DNA of 64,000 nt from Alentia gelatinosa (taxonomy: Eukaryota > Annelida > Polychaeta > Phyllodocida > Polynoidae), in NCBI GenBank assembly GCA_950022655.1, contig OX465592.1, positions 4,795,544-4,859,543 on the forward strand, in the 5' to 3' direction. The position numbers and the translations under genes are program-made. The notes beneath the pieces are model-generated. The model saw only the letters and a list, made by a program, of their open reading frames with translations, had not been told where the DNA came from and searched no databases. Positions 40,840 through 51,964 of this stretch are shown in pieces; within the stretch, counting starts at the first letter, position 1; every line of letters begins with the position of its first letter.

Positions 40840-42200
40840 TGTGTGTGGGAGGGGGGGGGGGGGTTTGTGGAGGTAGTAGCGAGGGCCGTTGGGAGGGGTG
40901 TGGTGGGTGTGGTGGTGAGGGTATGGCAGGTAGTTGAAGGAGGAGAGGTGAGTGTTGGGGGTATAGTGGTGAGGGCGGGGGTCGTGGGGAGAGGTGTGGT
41001 GAGGGCGGGGATTATGGGGAGGGGTGTGGTGAGGGCGGGGATTGTGGGGAGGTGTGCGGGGACGGTGGGGGTCGTGTGGGGGTCGTGGGGAGGGGTGTGG
41101 TGGGAATGGGTGTGGTGGGGGATAGTGGAGGATAGTGGTGAGGGTAGTGCGGGTAGTGGTGGCAGGAGGAGGTGCTAGTGATGGGGGATAGTGGTGAGGG
41201 CGGGGGTCGTGGGGAGGGGTGTGGTGAGGGGTGTGGTGAGGGCGGGGTGTGTGGGGAGGGGTGTGGTGAGGGATAGTGGAGGATAGAGGTGAGGGTAGTG
41301 CGGGTAGTGGTGGCAGGAGGAGGTGCTAGTGATGGGGGATAGTGGTGAGGGCGGGGGTCGTGGGGAGGGGTGTGGTGAGGGGTGTGGTGAGGGCGGGGTG
41401 TGTGGGGAGGGGTGTGGTGAGGGATAGTGGAGGATAGTGGTGAGGGTAGTGCGGGTAGTGGTGGCAGGAGGAGGTGCTAGTGATGGGGGATAGTGGTGAG
41501 GGCGGGGGTCGTGGGGAGGGGTGTGGTGAGGGGTGTGGTGAGGGCGGGGTGTGTGGGGAGGGGTGTGGTGAGGGATAGTGGAGGATAGTGGTGAGGGTAG
41601 TGCGGGTAGTGGTGGCAGGAGGAGGTGCTAGTGATGGGGGATAGTGGTGAGGGCGGGGGTCGTGGGGAGGGGTGTGGTGAGGGGTGTGGTGAGGGCGGGG
41701 TGTGTGGGGAGGGGTGTGGTGAGGGATAGTGGAGGATAGAGGTGAGGGTAGTGCGGGTAGTGGTGGCAGGAGGAGGTGCTAGTGATGGGGGATAGTGGTG
41801 AGGTAGGGGATCAGCGGGAGGGGTGTGGTGAGGGCGGGGGCCGTGGGGAGGTGTGTGGGGACGGTGGTCGTGGGGAGGGGTGTGGGGACGGGGTGTGGGG
41901 AGGGGTGTGGGGACGGTGGGGGTCGTGTGGGGGTCGTGGGGAGGGGTGTGGGGACGGGGGTCGTGGGGAGGGGTGTGGGGACGGTGGTCGTGGGGAGGGG
42001 TGTGGGGACGGGGGTCGTGGGGAGGGGTGTGGGGACGGTGGTCGTGGGGAGGGGTGTGGGGACGGTGGTCGTGGGGAGGGGTGTGGGGACGGTGGGGGTC
42101 GTGTGGGGGTCGTGTGGGGGTCGTCGGGAGGGGTGTGGGGACGGTGGGGGTCGTGTGGGGGTCGTGGGGAGGGGTGTGGGGAGGGGTGTGGAGGGAGGAT
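40840..42200 (+). repeat. G-rich minisatellite with 151-bp higher-order repeat
   Basis: GGGGTCGTGGGGAGGGGTGT-type units. GGTGCTAGTGATGGGGG recurs at 41171, 41322, 41473, 41624 and 41775, an exact 151-bp spacing. From 41850 a simpler 30-36-bp unit takes over. Strong G-quadruplex potential on the plus strand. A G homopolymer lies at about 40850. Confidence 0.95.
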
Positions 42201-42339
42201 GAGGTGTGGGTGTTGGGTACAGAGACTTCAGTTGGATGCCGGGAAGACTTCTCCTTAAACCACACTGACGCATGCGCCCTGCTTCATGTACATCCCGCCA
42301 GAGGACGTGACAAACGAAACCCGACAAGGCTTAGGTCAG

Positions 42340-42900
42340 AATAGCCTAACTAATAGCTCAGCACACCTGAACTTAGACAGAAAAGAGACAAGGCTTGACT
42401 CAGCACACCCTTATTTAGACGACACAGAGACAAGGTTTGGCTCAGCACATCCTGACTTAGACAGCACAGGGAAAAGGCTTGGCTCAGCACATCCTAACTT
42501 AGACAGCACAGGGATAAGGCATGGCTCAGAACATCCGGATTTAGACAGCACAGATTCAAGGTTTGGCTCAGCACACTCTGACTTAGACAGCACAGGGACA
42601 AGCATTGGCTTATCACATCCTGACTTAGACAGCACAGGGACAAGGCTTGGCTCACCACACTTTAACTTAGACAGCACAGGGATAACGCTTGGCTCACCAC
42701 ATCCTGACATAGACAGCACAGATACAAGGTTTGATGATACTAAGTTAGATAAGATAGCGGCAAGGCTCACCACTTCCTTATGTAGACAGCACAGGGACAA
42801 GGTCCGGCTCAGCACATCCTAACTGAGATAAGACAGTGGCATGGTTCGGCTCACCACACCCTTACTTAGACGACACAGGTTCAAGGCAAGGCTCCCCACA
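42340..42900 (+). repeat. 42-bp minisatellite, about 12 units
   Basis: GACAGCACAGGGACAAGGCT, then TGGCTCAGCACATCCTGACT, then TA. The in-frame 42-bp unit gives a 178-codon open frame with a 14-residue repeat (PDLDSTGTRLGSAH). Repeat-driven, so not called as a gene. Confidence 0.9.
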
Positions 42901-43374
42901 TACTATCTTATATCTATTAGGACACAGTAAATATTAAAAAGTCAAATCACCTTTTTGGGTCTCCTCATTTCATAACAGTGTGTTATACCAGTCACGAGAT
43001 TTCTGACAATGCAGTCCACGTTTCTCGTGAAGCACGCTATATCTGAAGGCACCCCCAGTCTTCACCCAACCCCCTCCATGTACCTGCTGTGGGTGGAGGG
43101 AGGGGGTGGGGGGCTCGTGGGGGTGCCACGCCGTCTTAACAGCTCCCCATAACTAGCAGTATCTGAGCCCCCCTACCCGCGTAGTGGTCGGCCTCTCGTG
43201 TGCAAATGAGCAATCACCTAAACTAGGCTTCATTAGGTTTCATTAGGCTTATCGCCTTTATTACCGACAGCCAATGGGCATGCGCAAACACCATAGGTCA
43301 TCCGGTAATAGGCTTTCTCAAACAAGTCTGTGTGGCCGGGCTCTAAAACCCAGTACATCAGGCATGGCTAGACT
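42901..43374. other. Gene-free stretch, CCAAT plus NRF1-like pair
   Basis: A C-rich/G-rich inverted segment at 43055-43125 (CCCCCTCC / GGAGGGAGGGGG). GCCAATGGGCATGCGCA at 43270-43286 combines CCAAT with an NRF1-like half. No gene. Confidence 0.4.
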
Positions 43375-43667
43375 GGAGAAGAAACCAACAAGTTTTGGTC
43401 AAAGTCATCTTCTCTACGAGTTTGATGCGAGTGATATGAACAAGGCGACAGCTGAGTGAATATCACATAGCATTCAAACGAGTTGGAGAACAACCACTTT
43501 GATAAAGTCGAGTTGCTTTCTGTATTTATCTCACCCCTGTGCACACTAAAAGAATGGACGAAACACAGGATATAGACCATGGAGAACGGACTGCAATACT
43601 TGTAGGGGCATGGAGAACGAGTTCCCAATATTAAGCCTATTGGACAAGAATACTAGGGATGAGATAA
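43375..43667 (-). mobile_element. Two-module foldback element, copy 9 (most complete of its subfamily)
   Basis: Minus strand: TTATCTCATCCCT (43667) through GGGGTGAGATAAA (about 43526), then the module-2 hairpin to TTGGTTTCTTCTCC at 43375. Serves as the uninterrupted reference for the SINE-split copy at 22583-23121. Confidence 0.8.
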
Positions 43668-43744
43668 TAGTCCATTCAGTGTGGCCAGTCTCTGAGACTT
43701 AGTATAACAAACTCCCCAGTCAGTGAGACTCAGGGGCCTATGAG

Positions 43745-45150
43745 TGATGATAAGAATAAAAGTCTCTCTCCCTGAGTCTCTGTCTCTCCCTCTGCCTCTG
43801 TCTCTCTGTCTCTCTCCCTCTGTCTCTCTCCCTCTGTCTCTCTCCCTCTGTCTCTCTCCCTCTGTCTCTCTCCCTCTGTCTCTCTCCCTCTGTCTCTCTC
43901 CTTCTGTCTCTCTCCTTCTGTCTCTCTCCCTCTGTCTCTCTCCCTCTGTCTCTCTCCCTCTGTCTCTCTCCCTCTGTCTCTCTCCCTCTGTCTCTCTCCC
44001 TCTGTCTCTCTCCCTCTGTCTCTCTCCCTCTGTCTCTCTCCCTCTGTCTCTCTCCTTCTGCCTCTCTCCCTCCCTCTCTCTCCCTCTGTCCCTCTCCCTC
44101 TGTCTATGAGTGATGATAAGAATAAAAGTCTCTCTCCCTGAGTCTCTGTCTCTCCCTCTGCCTCTGTCTCTCTGCCTCTGTCTCTCCCCCTGTCTCTCTC
44201 CCTCTGTCTCTCTCCTTCTGTCTCTCTCCCTCTGTCTCTCTCCCTCTGTCTCTCTCCCTCTGTCTCTCTCCCTCTGTCTCTCTCCCTCTGTCTCTCTCCC
44301 TCTGTCTCTCTCCTTCTGTCCCTCTCCTTCTGTCTCTCTCCCTCTGTCTCTCTCCCTCTGTCTCTCTCCCTCTGTCTCTCTCCCTCTGTCTCTCTCCCTC
44401 TGTCTCTCTCCCTCTGTCTCTCTCCTTCTGCCTCTCTCCCTCCCTCTCTCTCCCTCTGTCCCTCTCCCTCTGTCTCTCTCCCTCTGTCTTTCTCCCTCTG
44501 TCTCTCTCTCCTTCTGCCTCTCTCCCTCCCTCTCTCTCCCTTTGTCTCTCTCCCTCTGTCTCTCTCCCTCTGTCTCTCTCCCTCTGTCTCTCTCCCTCTG
44601 TCTTTCTCCCTCTGTCTTTTTCCCTCTGTCTCTCTCCCTCTGTCTCTCTCCCTCTGTCTCTCTCCCTCTGTCTCTCTCCTTCTGCCTCTCTCCCTCCCTC
44701 TCTCTCCCTCTGTCCCTCTCCCTCTGTCTCTCTCCATCTGTCTCCCTCTGTCTCTCTCCCTCTGTCCCTCTCCCTCTGTCTCTCTCCTTCTGTCTCTCTC
44801 CCTCTGTCTTTCTCCCTCTGTTTCTCTCTCTGTCTCTCTCCCTCTGTCTCTCTCCCTCTCTCTCTGTATCTCCTTCTCCATCTCTCCTCTATCTGTCTCT
44901 CCATTTCTCCTCTCTCTCTGTCTCCACCTCTTGCTCTGTGTCTCTCGATCTCTCTCCAACTCTTTCTCTCTCTTCCACTCTCCATCTCTCTATCTCTATG
45001 TGCCTCTTTTCTCTCAATATCTTCCTCTCTCCTCTTTTTTCCCTATCTCTCTCTTTCGCTCTCTACCTCTCTCTCCGTCTCTTTCTCCCTCTCTCACTCT
45101 CTATCTTACTGTCTTTCTCCCTGTCTCTCTTTTTTCTCCTTCCCTCTCTC
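43745..45150 (+). repeat. 12-bp TCTCTCCCTCTG polypyrimidine array
   Basis: More than 80 units. A 60-bp leader (GAGTGATGATAAGAATAAAA, then GTCTCTCTCCCTGAGTCTCT) recurs at 43741 and 44107, 366 bp apart. Long strand-asymmetric polypyrimidine DNA, so triplex (H-DNA) formation is plausible. The 409- and 356-codon open frames are artefacts. Confidence 0.95.
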
Positions 45151-45423
45151 TTTGACACGATGTCACGACTGATGACGTGACTGATGTTTTTGAGCAGGCA
45201 TGAAACTTTTTGAGCTAAAAGTTAGAATTCTTAACACTAAAGACAAGTTTCCATTCATAGCGCATTGTCAGCATTTTACAGCCTTCAAATGACATCCAAA
45301 TACATCTCGATACAGAGACCAGAGCCTGCCTTACTTAACCGGCAGTAAACACTCACACGCCGAGTGTCTCACACTGAGAAGACCTCCCAACAGCACACAC
45401 TCTTTTGTAGATCCCACCGCTAT
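45151..45423. other. Unique spacer between pyrimidine arrays
   Basis: No gene or repeat recognised. Confidence 0.5.
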
Positions 45424-46530
45424 AATTTACCTTGTGTCCCTATTGATCTGCATGTTTGGTCTCCGTCTTCGTACGTATCTCTCCATCTCTCTCTGTCTCT
45501 TCCCATCTCCCCTTTCTTTCTTTGTCTCTGTCCCTCTCAGTCTCTCCTATTTCTCTCAGTCTCTCCTATCTTTATCTCTTTTCCCCTCTCTGTCTTTCCC
45601 CTCTCTCCATCTCTCCTCCTCCCTCTGTCTCTCCACCCTCTCTGTCTCTTTTCCTCTCTCTGTCTCTCAATCTCTATCTGTCCTCCATCTCTCCTCTCTG
45701 TCTCTCTCTTTGTCTCTGTACCTTTCTCTCCATCTCTATCTGTATCTTTCTCTGTCTCTGTCTCTCTGTCTCTCTCTGCCTCTCCATCTCTCTCCTCCTC
45801 TCTCTATCTCTCACCCTCTCTCTGTCTCTTCATCTCACTCTATCTCCCCCAATCTCTGTCTCTGTACCCCCAGCGCTCTGCTCGCTGTAACTTACCTTCT
45901 GTCCCTATTGAGTATCCTCTCTGCATGTCTGGTAACCGTCTTAGTACATATCTCTCCTTCTCTCTCATCTCTCTCCTCCTCTCCCTCTCTCTCCTCCTCT
46001 CTCTGTCTCTCTCCCCTCTCTCTCTTTGTCTCTCTCTCTCTTTGTCTTTCAAACTCTCTCTGTGAATCCCTACCGCTGTAATTTACCTTCTGTCCTTATT
46101 GATTATCATCTCTGCATGTCTGGTGCCCCGTCTTTGTACATATCTCTCCTTCTCTCTCATCTCTCTCCTCCTCTCCCTCTCTCTCCTCCTCTCTCTGTCT
46201 CTCTCTCCTCTCTCTCTTTGTCTCTCTCTCTTTGTCTCTCAAACCCTCTCTGTGAATCCCTACCGCTGTAATTTACCTTCTGTCCTTATTGATTATCATC
46301 TCTGCATGTCTAGTTTTCCGTCTTTGTACATATCTCTCCTTCTCTCTCCTCCTCTCTCCTCCTCTCCCTCTCTCTCCTCCTCTCTCTGTCTCTCCACCCT
46401 CTCTCCCCTCTCTCTGTCTTTGTCTCTCAAACCCTCTCTGTGAATCCCTACCGCTGTAATTTACCTTCTGTCCTTATTGATTATCATCTCTGCATGTCTG
46501 GTGCCCCGTCTTTGTACATATCTCTCGCCC
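45424..46530 (+). repeat. About 190-bp higher-order repeat of TCTC tracts
   Basis: An anchor phrase (ATTTACCTTCTGTCCTTATT, then GATTATCATCTCTGCATGTC, then GTCTTTGTACATATCTCTCC) occurs at 45424, 45890, 46081, 46271 and 46459. The last four are 188-191 bp apart, joined by TCTC tracts. Confidence 0.9.
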
Positions 46531-46894
46531 GCGGGCCACATTTGACGGATCCATGATTTTAATTGCTGGCGCGACGCAACAGGCGCCGTATTGACGGGTA
46601 TGTGTTAATGTGGGGAAGCTTTCTGTCACCCGCCACCGTCTTCTATGTCCACAGATCGATAAACGTCATTACTGTGTGCCTATTGTGAGCTGGGTGTGTG
46701 ACGTCATTATTTTGTGCGTGTTGTGCGCTGAGTGTGTGACGTCATTATAACAGAGAACGCTTTTGTGTGCAATCTGTGAAATGGAGTTAGATGTGAGCGG
46801 CTGAAAAAAAGGAAGCGTAGGAAGAAGGCGTTGTAATGGGTTTGAGACGGCTGCAATGCTTACATATATATATGTTTATATATATTCATATTCC
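46531..46894. other. Gene-free stretch with CRE triplet
   Basis: GC-rich at 46530-46620 (GGCGCGACGCAACAGGCGCC), then the CRE repeats, then AT-rich DNA with a short (TA)n near 46864. Confidence 0.4.
46661..46748 (+). promoter_or_regulatory. 38-bp repeat carrying CRE motifs
   Basis: ACGTCATTA at 46663, 46701 and 46739, exactly 38 bp apart; the last two are full TGACGTCAT. Same motif as the 19-bp CRE array at 2763 but in an unrelated repeat unit. Confidence 0.5.
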
Positions 46895-47095
46895 GCCTAA
46901 TACAAAGTGTCCATAGAAAACACATAGGCAGCGTGCATCACCATACCTGGAGCATACAGATATATCCACCTAATACATAGTGTCCATAGAAAACGCATAG
47001 GGAGTATATATCACCATACCCGGAGCATACAGATATATCTACCTAATACAAAGTATCCATAGAAAACGCATAGGGAGCATACATAAACAGTATTG
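46895..47095 (+). repeat. About 71-bp tandem repeat, 3 units
   Basis: CCTAATACAAAGTGTCCATA, then GAAAACGCATAGGGAG, then CACCATACCTGGAGCATACA. Confidence 0.85.
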
Positions 47096-47097
47096 AC

Positions 47098-47209
47098 TTG
47101 TTTCAGATACAAGCAGCTGTATGCTCAGAGGAGTTGACACGCAGTAATATTGAGGATATTGCGCAGAGGCAACTCCGAGGAGCATACAACCGCTTTTATC
47201 TGAAACCAC
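47098..47209. mobile_element. 112-bp foldback (TTTCAGATA..TATCTGAAA)
   Basis: TTTCAGATACAAGCAGCTGT at the left pairs with TTTTATCTGAAACCA at the right, continuing through TGTATGCTC..GAGCATACA and GAGTTG..CAACTC. Arms about 35 bp. Confidence 0.75.
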
Positions 47210-47297
47210 TCCTTTGTAACCTCTATTAATGGATACTGTTGAAATGACTGCCTGAACAAGTTAATATAAATACACCGGAGACCAAGCCTAACACTCT

Positions 47298-47420
47298 TCA
47301 ATGACCCTTCCTTGCGGGTATGTGGGAGTTAGGACATTAACTATTCATTGATCCTTCCTTGCGGGTAGGTGGGAGTTAGGACATTAACTATTCATTCACC
47401 CTTCTTTGCGGGTAGGTGTG
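47298..47420 (+). repeat. 53-bp tandem repeat, 2.5 units
   Basis: CCTTCCTTGCGGGTAGGTGG, then GAGTTAGGACATTAACTATT, then CATT. Confidence 0.85.
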
Positions 47421-47574
47421 CAGCTGCGACTGTGGTGCAAATTAGTGTGCGGAGTTTTTACCCGTGCAATAGGGGACTGGTAATTAGATGGTTGTACGTC
47501 AGAAATATGCGGTATAATTGTCAATTTGATTGTTCTGGTGTCGAAGACAGACGGATAATCAAATTGAAGTACAG

Positions 47575-48300
47575 CCATAAATGCGACATGGGTGGTGGTA
47601 TAGTAGGAGATACGGTCACAGGCATATAATGATAAATACGACATGGGTAGGAGTGGGTGTTATACGTAGGAGACAGGGCCACTGGAGTATAATGGTAAAT
47701 ATGACATGGGTAGGGAGGTGGTATACATAGGAGATGCATCCACAGGTATATGATGATAAATATGACATGGGTAGGAGCGGGTGTTATACGTAGAAGATAC
47801 TGTCACAGATATATGATGATAAATACGACCCTCGTAGGAGTGGGAAGTATACGTAGGAGATAAGGCCACAGGTATATGATGATTAACATGACATGGGTAG
47901 CGGTGTACGTAGGAGATACAACCACAGGTATATGATGATAGATACAACATGGATAGGAGTGGCCTATATACGTACAGGAGATAAGGCGGTGTACGGAGGA
48001 GATACGGCCACAGGTATATGATGATAGATACAACATGGATAGGAGTGGCCTATATACATACAGGAGATAAGGCAAGAGGTATACTATGATAAATATGACA
48101 TGGGTAGGAGCGGGCAGTATACGTAGGAGATACGACCACAGGTATATAATGATAAATATGACATGGGTAGGAGCGGGCAGTATACGTAGGAGATACGACC
48201 ACAGGTATATAATGATAAATATGACATGGGTAGGAGCGGGCAGTATACGTAGGATATACGACCACAGGTATATGATGATAAATATGACATGGGTAAAGGT
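47575..48300 (+). repeat. 63-bp minisatellite, about 11 units
   Basis: GATAAATATGACATGGGTAG, then GAGCGGGCAGTATACGTAGG, then AGATACGACCACAGGTATAT. The three right-most units are nearly identical and the left ones are diverged. 63 is a multiple of 3, giving open frames on both strands. Confidence 0.9.
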
Positions 48301-48639
48301 GGTGGAATTAGAGATTCTGCAGGGATTAAAGCCGGAAAAGATAGAGTGGAATATCTTTGATATAAAACGTCAAAATGTAAACGTGCTAAAGATTTCTTTA
48401 TGAGTTCACTGGAGCAGCACCCATGAGCTTTTTACAAGGTCAATAAAGGGACGACCCCAACATGGAGGAAAAACTTCTGAAGAAGCTGTTAAAGAGTCAA
48501 CCTCTGAATGCAATCATCTCTCAGGATCAGAACCAGTCGATGAGAGATTGTAAAAGAATCTGCTGTAACGATTGGCTGATTGGTTTATTGATCTGAGCGC
48601 CACTTAAACTTCACATGACTCCAGGGTGTTCGGGTTGTG
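48301..48639. other. Unique DNA, nothing recognised
   Basis: No gene or repeat. Confidence 0.5.
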
Positions 48640-49275
48640 AGTAGGTGTGTGTGTGTGGGGGTGGGGTGTGGGTGTGGGTGTGGGAGGTGTGAGTAGGTGT
48701 GTGTGGGGTGTAGATGGGGTGTGTAGGGGTGTGTGTTAGGTGGTGGTCGCTTGTTGAATGTGTGGGGTGTATGTGGGGTAGGGAGGGTTGTGTGGGGTAG
48801 TGGTGTGTGTGGGGTGTGTGGGGTGTGGGTGTGGGTGAAGGTGTGTATGGGTGTGTGTTAGGTGGTGGTGGCTTGTTGGATGTGTGGGGTGTATGTGGGA
48901 TGTGTGTGGGGCAGTGGTGGTGTGTGGGGGTATGTGGGGGTGTGGATGGGGGGGGGGTGTAGGAGTGTGTGTGGGGAGTGTGAGGTGTGTGGGGGACGTG
49001 TGGGTGTGTGTGTGGGTGTGCATGTATGTGGTGTGTTTGAGGTGTGTGTGTGAGTTCGAAGGTGTGGGCGGGGTGTGGGTGTGGGTGTGGGGTATGTGGT
49101 GTATGGTGTGTGTGGGGTGTGTGGGGGTGCGAGGGTGTCTTGGGGCATGATGGTGTGTGCAGTGTGTGTGTGTGTGTGTGTGAGGGTGTGTGACGGGTGG
49201 GGTGTGTGTGGGGGGGATGTGTAGGGTGTGGGATGTATGTGGGTGTGTGTGGGGTGTGAGGTGGCGTATGGGGTG
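48640..49275 (+). repeat. (GT)n-derived GTGTGGGGTGT array
   Basis: Irregular GT/GGGG-rich sequence with an internal duplication (TTAGGTGGTGG..CTTGTTG at 48735 and 48858). Z-DNA and quadruplex potential. The long minus-strand His/Pro/Thr frame is an artefact. Confidence 0.9.
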
Positions 49276-49278
49276 TCT

Positions 49279-49726
49279 TAGACTGGCTCCAGTCCCTGCA
49301 TCCTATGGCTACCCTCCTTGCTGGGATACAGGGACTGGAACAATCAGTAATGGTGTTGGATTTCTGGTGCTGTTTAGCACCAGTATTCCCAGCACTCTCC
49401 ATACAGATATCCTGGCTATCGGTCACGGTATCTGCTGGGAGATTGATACCCTATCACTTTGATCTCAATCGGGTCACAGTCAGGAGCAGGCGAAATTTAT
49501 TGCTATGACAACACACGCGGCCAGAGAACTGGAGGAGGGGAGGGGGAGGGGTATGAGGAGTAATAGGGTTACAGGGAGTGACTTGGGGCCATAAACAGGA
49601 GATTTCGTTCATAGTGGACAAGGCTTTGATTCGTGGGCCAGTCAGAGAAGGATACATGTTATAATTTATTCTGATTGTGTTTAATCATTTAATGAATGCT
49701 CATAATCAAAGACTTGAGCAAGTCTA
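49279..49726. mobile_element. TA-flanked MITE (AGACTKGCTCMAGTC termini), copy 2
   Basis: TAGACTGGCTCCAGTC to GACTTGAGCAAGTCTA. Same interior as 37567-37936, plus about 80 bp of extra G-rich sequence at 49500-49600. Confidence 0.7.
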
Positions 49727-50103
49727 GGGGTGTCTGTGTGTGTGAGGGGTTACGGTGGGGCCGTAAACGTCCTAAATCCGTTCCGTTTTTTTCCAACCCG
49801 CCCCTCACCGATCTGATCACGTGACCTCCATGTAGACGGGCGCCGTAATGGTTACGTCAGTCACCGTGAAAACACCCGTCACGGATCGATGAACACCGAT
49901 ATCAACTCCGTCTATTTATAGACAGAAACAATCAGGAAAAGCCGATACTGAGCGTGTTTCCACGTTTTCACCGCGGAACTCTGAGCTGACTTCAGGGAGG
50001 TAGCTGATGTGATGTTAAGCCGCTAGACGGAGCTGGACAACAACGTCACCTATTCCTGGACCGTACAAAAACAAGCCGCCTGCCCTCAGTGGAAGGAAAA
50101 AGT
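49727..50103. other. Unique CpG-containing DNA
   Basis: Contains ATCACGTGACC at about 49818. No other promoter motifs or gene. Confidence 0.45.
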
Positions 50104-50310
50104 CTTTATCTCACCCCAAGTATTTTTGTCCCATAAGCTTTACATTGGGGACTCGTTCTCCATGCCCCTAGGAATATTTTTTATGGTCAGAGCTCATATA
50201 CCTTTCAGGTTGAATTGCGTAGTAATTTACAAGGCGAAACAGCATGAAGTACATAGCAATTCAAACGAGATGGGATCGAGCTCTGACTCTATATGAAAAT
50301 AGATAAATGA
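50104..50310 (+). mobile_element. Two-module element, copy 10 (internal deletion)
   Basis: CTTTATCTCACCCC, CATTGGGGACTCGTTCTCCA, then jumps into a module-2-like hairpin (GTCAGAGCTCATAT / GAGCTCTGAC). The inner module-1 end is missing. Confidence 0.65.
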
Positions 50311-50384
50311 AAAAAGTGGGGAAAGAATCCGCAGTGACGTATGTGAGTAGTGCATGGAAATGGGGCGACTGTTCAGGGTAAAAA

Positions 50385-50660
50385 TACGCAAGACATGTCA
50401 GTAGTATAAGGAAATGTTTCACATGTTCAGGCAGGTCTTAGTATGACTTCACGTTAGTCGCAAGTAGAAATGTTTCACATGTTCAGGCAGGTCTTAGTAC
50501 GACTTCACGTTAGTCGTATGTAGAAATGTTTCACATGTTCAGGCAGGTCTCGGTGTGACTTCACGTTAGTCGTATGTAGAAATGTTTCACATGCTCAGGC
50601 AGGCCTTAGTACGACTTCACGTTAGTCGCATGTAAAAATGTTTCACATGCTCAGGCAGAG
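50385..50660 (+). repeat. 58-bp tandem repeat, about 5 units
   Basis: GAAATGTTTCACATGTTCAG, then GCAGGTCTTAGTACGACTTC, then ACGTTAGTCG. Confidence 0.9.
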
Positions 50661-51198
50661 CTTGGTATATTTGTAAAAGGAAAGGACATTTCTGGGGATA
50701 GTATGCAGGAATTATAATATGCATCACAGATTCCCTTTTAAATGTTGTCATTCTTCCTTTCCCAAGTACATGACATCTGCAGGATTCACAGAGACATGTA
50801 AGTTGGGTTACACTAAATAATCCACAGAAAACCTCCAACCCTCTGTATCCACTTGCATTAACTCATGATATTTGATCACTGGCACATTATTCTGTACAGA
50901 AAACAATACGCGTTTTATATAAAGTCCTCTTGAATCCAGTCGCGCTGTGAGTGGGGCAGGAAACAGGTCCATGCAAACATCTTCACACGAGTGTTCGCTA
51001 TCAACATTTACCACCTCACCGAGAAACAATCACAAAACTAGACACAAAACGCGGGGGGAGAGTGATGACTCCTCCCCGATGTTAGCTTCCACTCGATGTT
51101 TCCACGTGAGATCCTTCATCTCTCATCTTCAAAAACCAACCCGTGTTCTTTGTGCCAATAGAGTAAATGGAAACACACTAAGAAAACTGCCCAGCTAA
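50661..51198. other. Unique DNA, nothing recognised
   Basis: Short open frames only. Confidence 0.45.
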
Positions 51199-51660
51199 GT
51201 TGTGTGTAGCGAGTCAATACCAGCCCGGGTCCCTAATTCGGGGAAGATGTGTGTAGCGAGTCAATATAAGCCTGGTTCTCAAATTCAGGGGAGATGTGTG
51301 TAGCAAGTAATCATCTAACCCCTGTTATTTTTTTCCCATAGACTCAACATTGGAAACTCATACTCAATGCCTATGGAGTATTGTAGAAAAATACTCAATG
51401 GGGATGATGTCCCACATTTTAGCCAATTAACCAGTGATAGGGGTGAGATAAAAACTGAACCGCACTCCATCCATAACCACTGATAATATGCTACATAATC
51501 TCACTCGTCTTTGCCTCTTGGGATTACTCCGCAACCGAAACTCATGGCATATTGTCAGTGGCTATGGATCTGATGCAGTTCCTGATACCAGTCTGGGTCT
51601 CTAATTCTGGGAAGACACGAGGAGCGCAATTCAATAGGAGCCCAGGTTTCTAATTCCGGG
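51199..51660 (+). repeat. About 56-bp repeat split by a transposon
   Basis: GTGTGTAGCGAGTCAATA, then CCAGCCCGGGTCCCTAATTC, then GGGGAAGAT occurs about 2.5 times at 51199-51308 and resumes at 51584-51660 (ATACCAGTCTGGGTCTCTAA). Confidence 0.75.
51309..51583 (+). mobile_element. Two-module element, copy 11
   Basis: ATCATCTAACCCCTG to AGGGGTGAGATAAA (about 51436-51449), then a module-2 hairpin (ACTGATAATATGCTACATAA / TGGCATATTGTCAGTG). Inserted between two units of the 56-bp repeat. Confidence 0.75.
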
Positions 51661-51849
51661 CGCCGTATCGTTGGCGCGGGGTGTGGGGTGTTGTGTAAAC
51701 TCTTGCTGTAATCTATGAAGCCCCCGTTGGCGCCCCCCCTCCCCCGCCCGCCCCCCTCGTGGCTCCCCCTGGCGGTAATTACGCCTTTGTCTGTCCTCAA
51801 TTAGCCCTGGCTGGAGCTGGTAGCCGGCGGGACTCACACAAACACACCT

Positions 51850-51912
51850 ATCTCCGCCCCACTCATAGACGCCATATTGGACATGCGCACTAGACAGCTT
51901 CCGGTGTGTACT
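51850..51912. promoter_or_regulatory. Promoter-like cluster (Sp1, YY1-like, NRF1-like, ETS)
   Basis: CTCCGCCCC (51852), GACGCCATATTGG (51868), ACATGCGCA (51880) and GCTTCCGGT (51897) in 60 bp. No exon recognised downstream. Confidence 0.4.
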
Positions 51913-51964
51913 CAGTCTCAGTGTAAAGGATGATTTTATAGTGTGAAGCCTGCACTCTCACCAC

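Noticed and set aside
42286..42822. 178-codon frame with 14-residue repeats (PDLDSTGTRLGSAH)
   Set aside because: The most protein-like of the repeat frames, but it is explained by an in-frame 42-bp minisatellite. No signal peptide, domain or start context supports it.
43730..45180. Arg/Glu-rich and Ser/Leu-rich frames of 300-400 codons
   Set aside because: They arise from the 12-bp TCTCTCCCTCTG repeat on both strands.
48611..49426. 271-codon His/Pro/Thr frame
   Set aside because: The complement of the GTGTGGGG array, compositional only.
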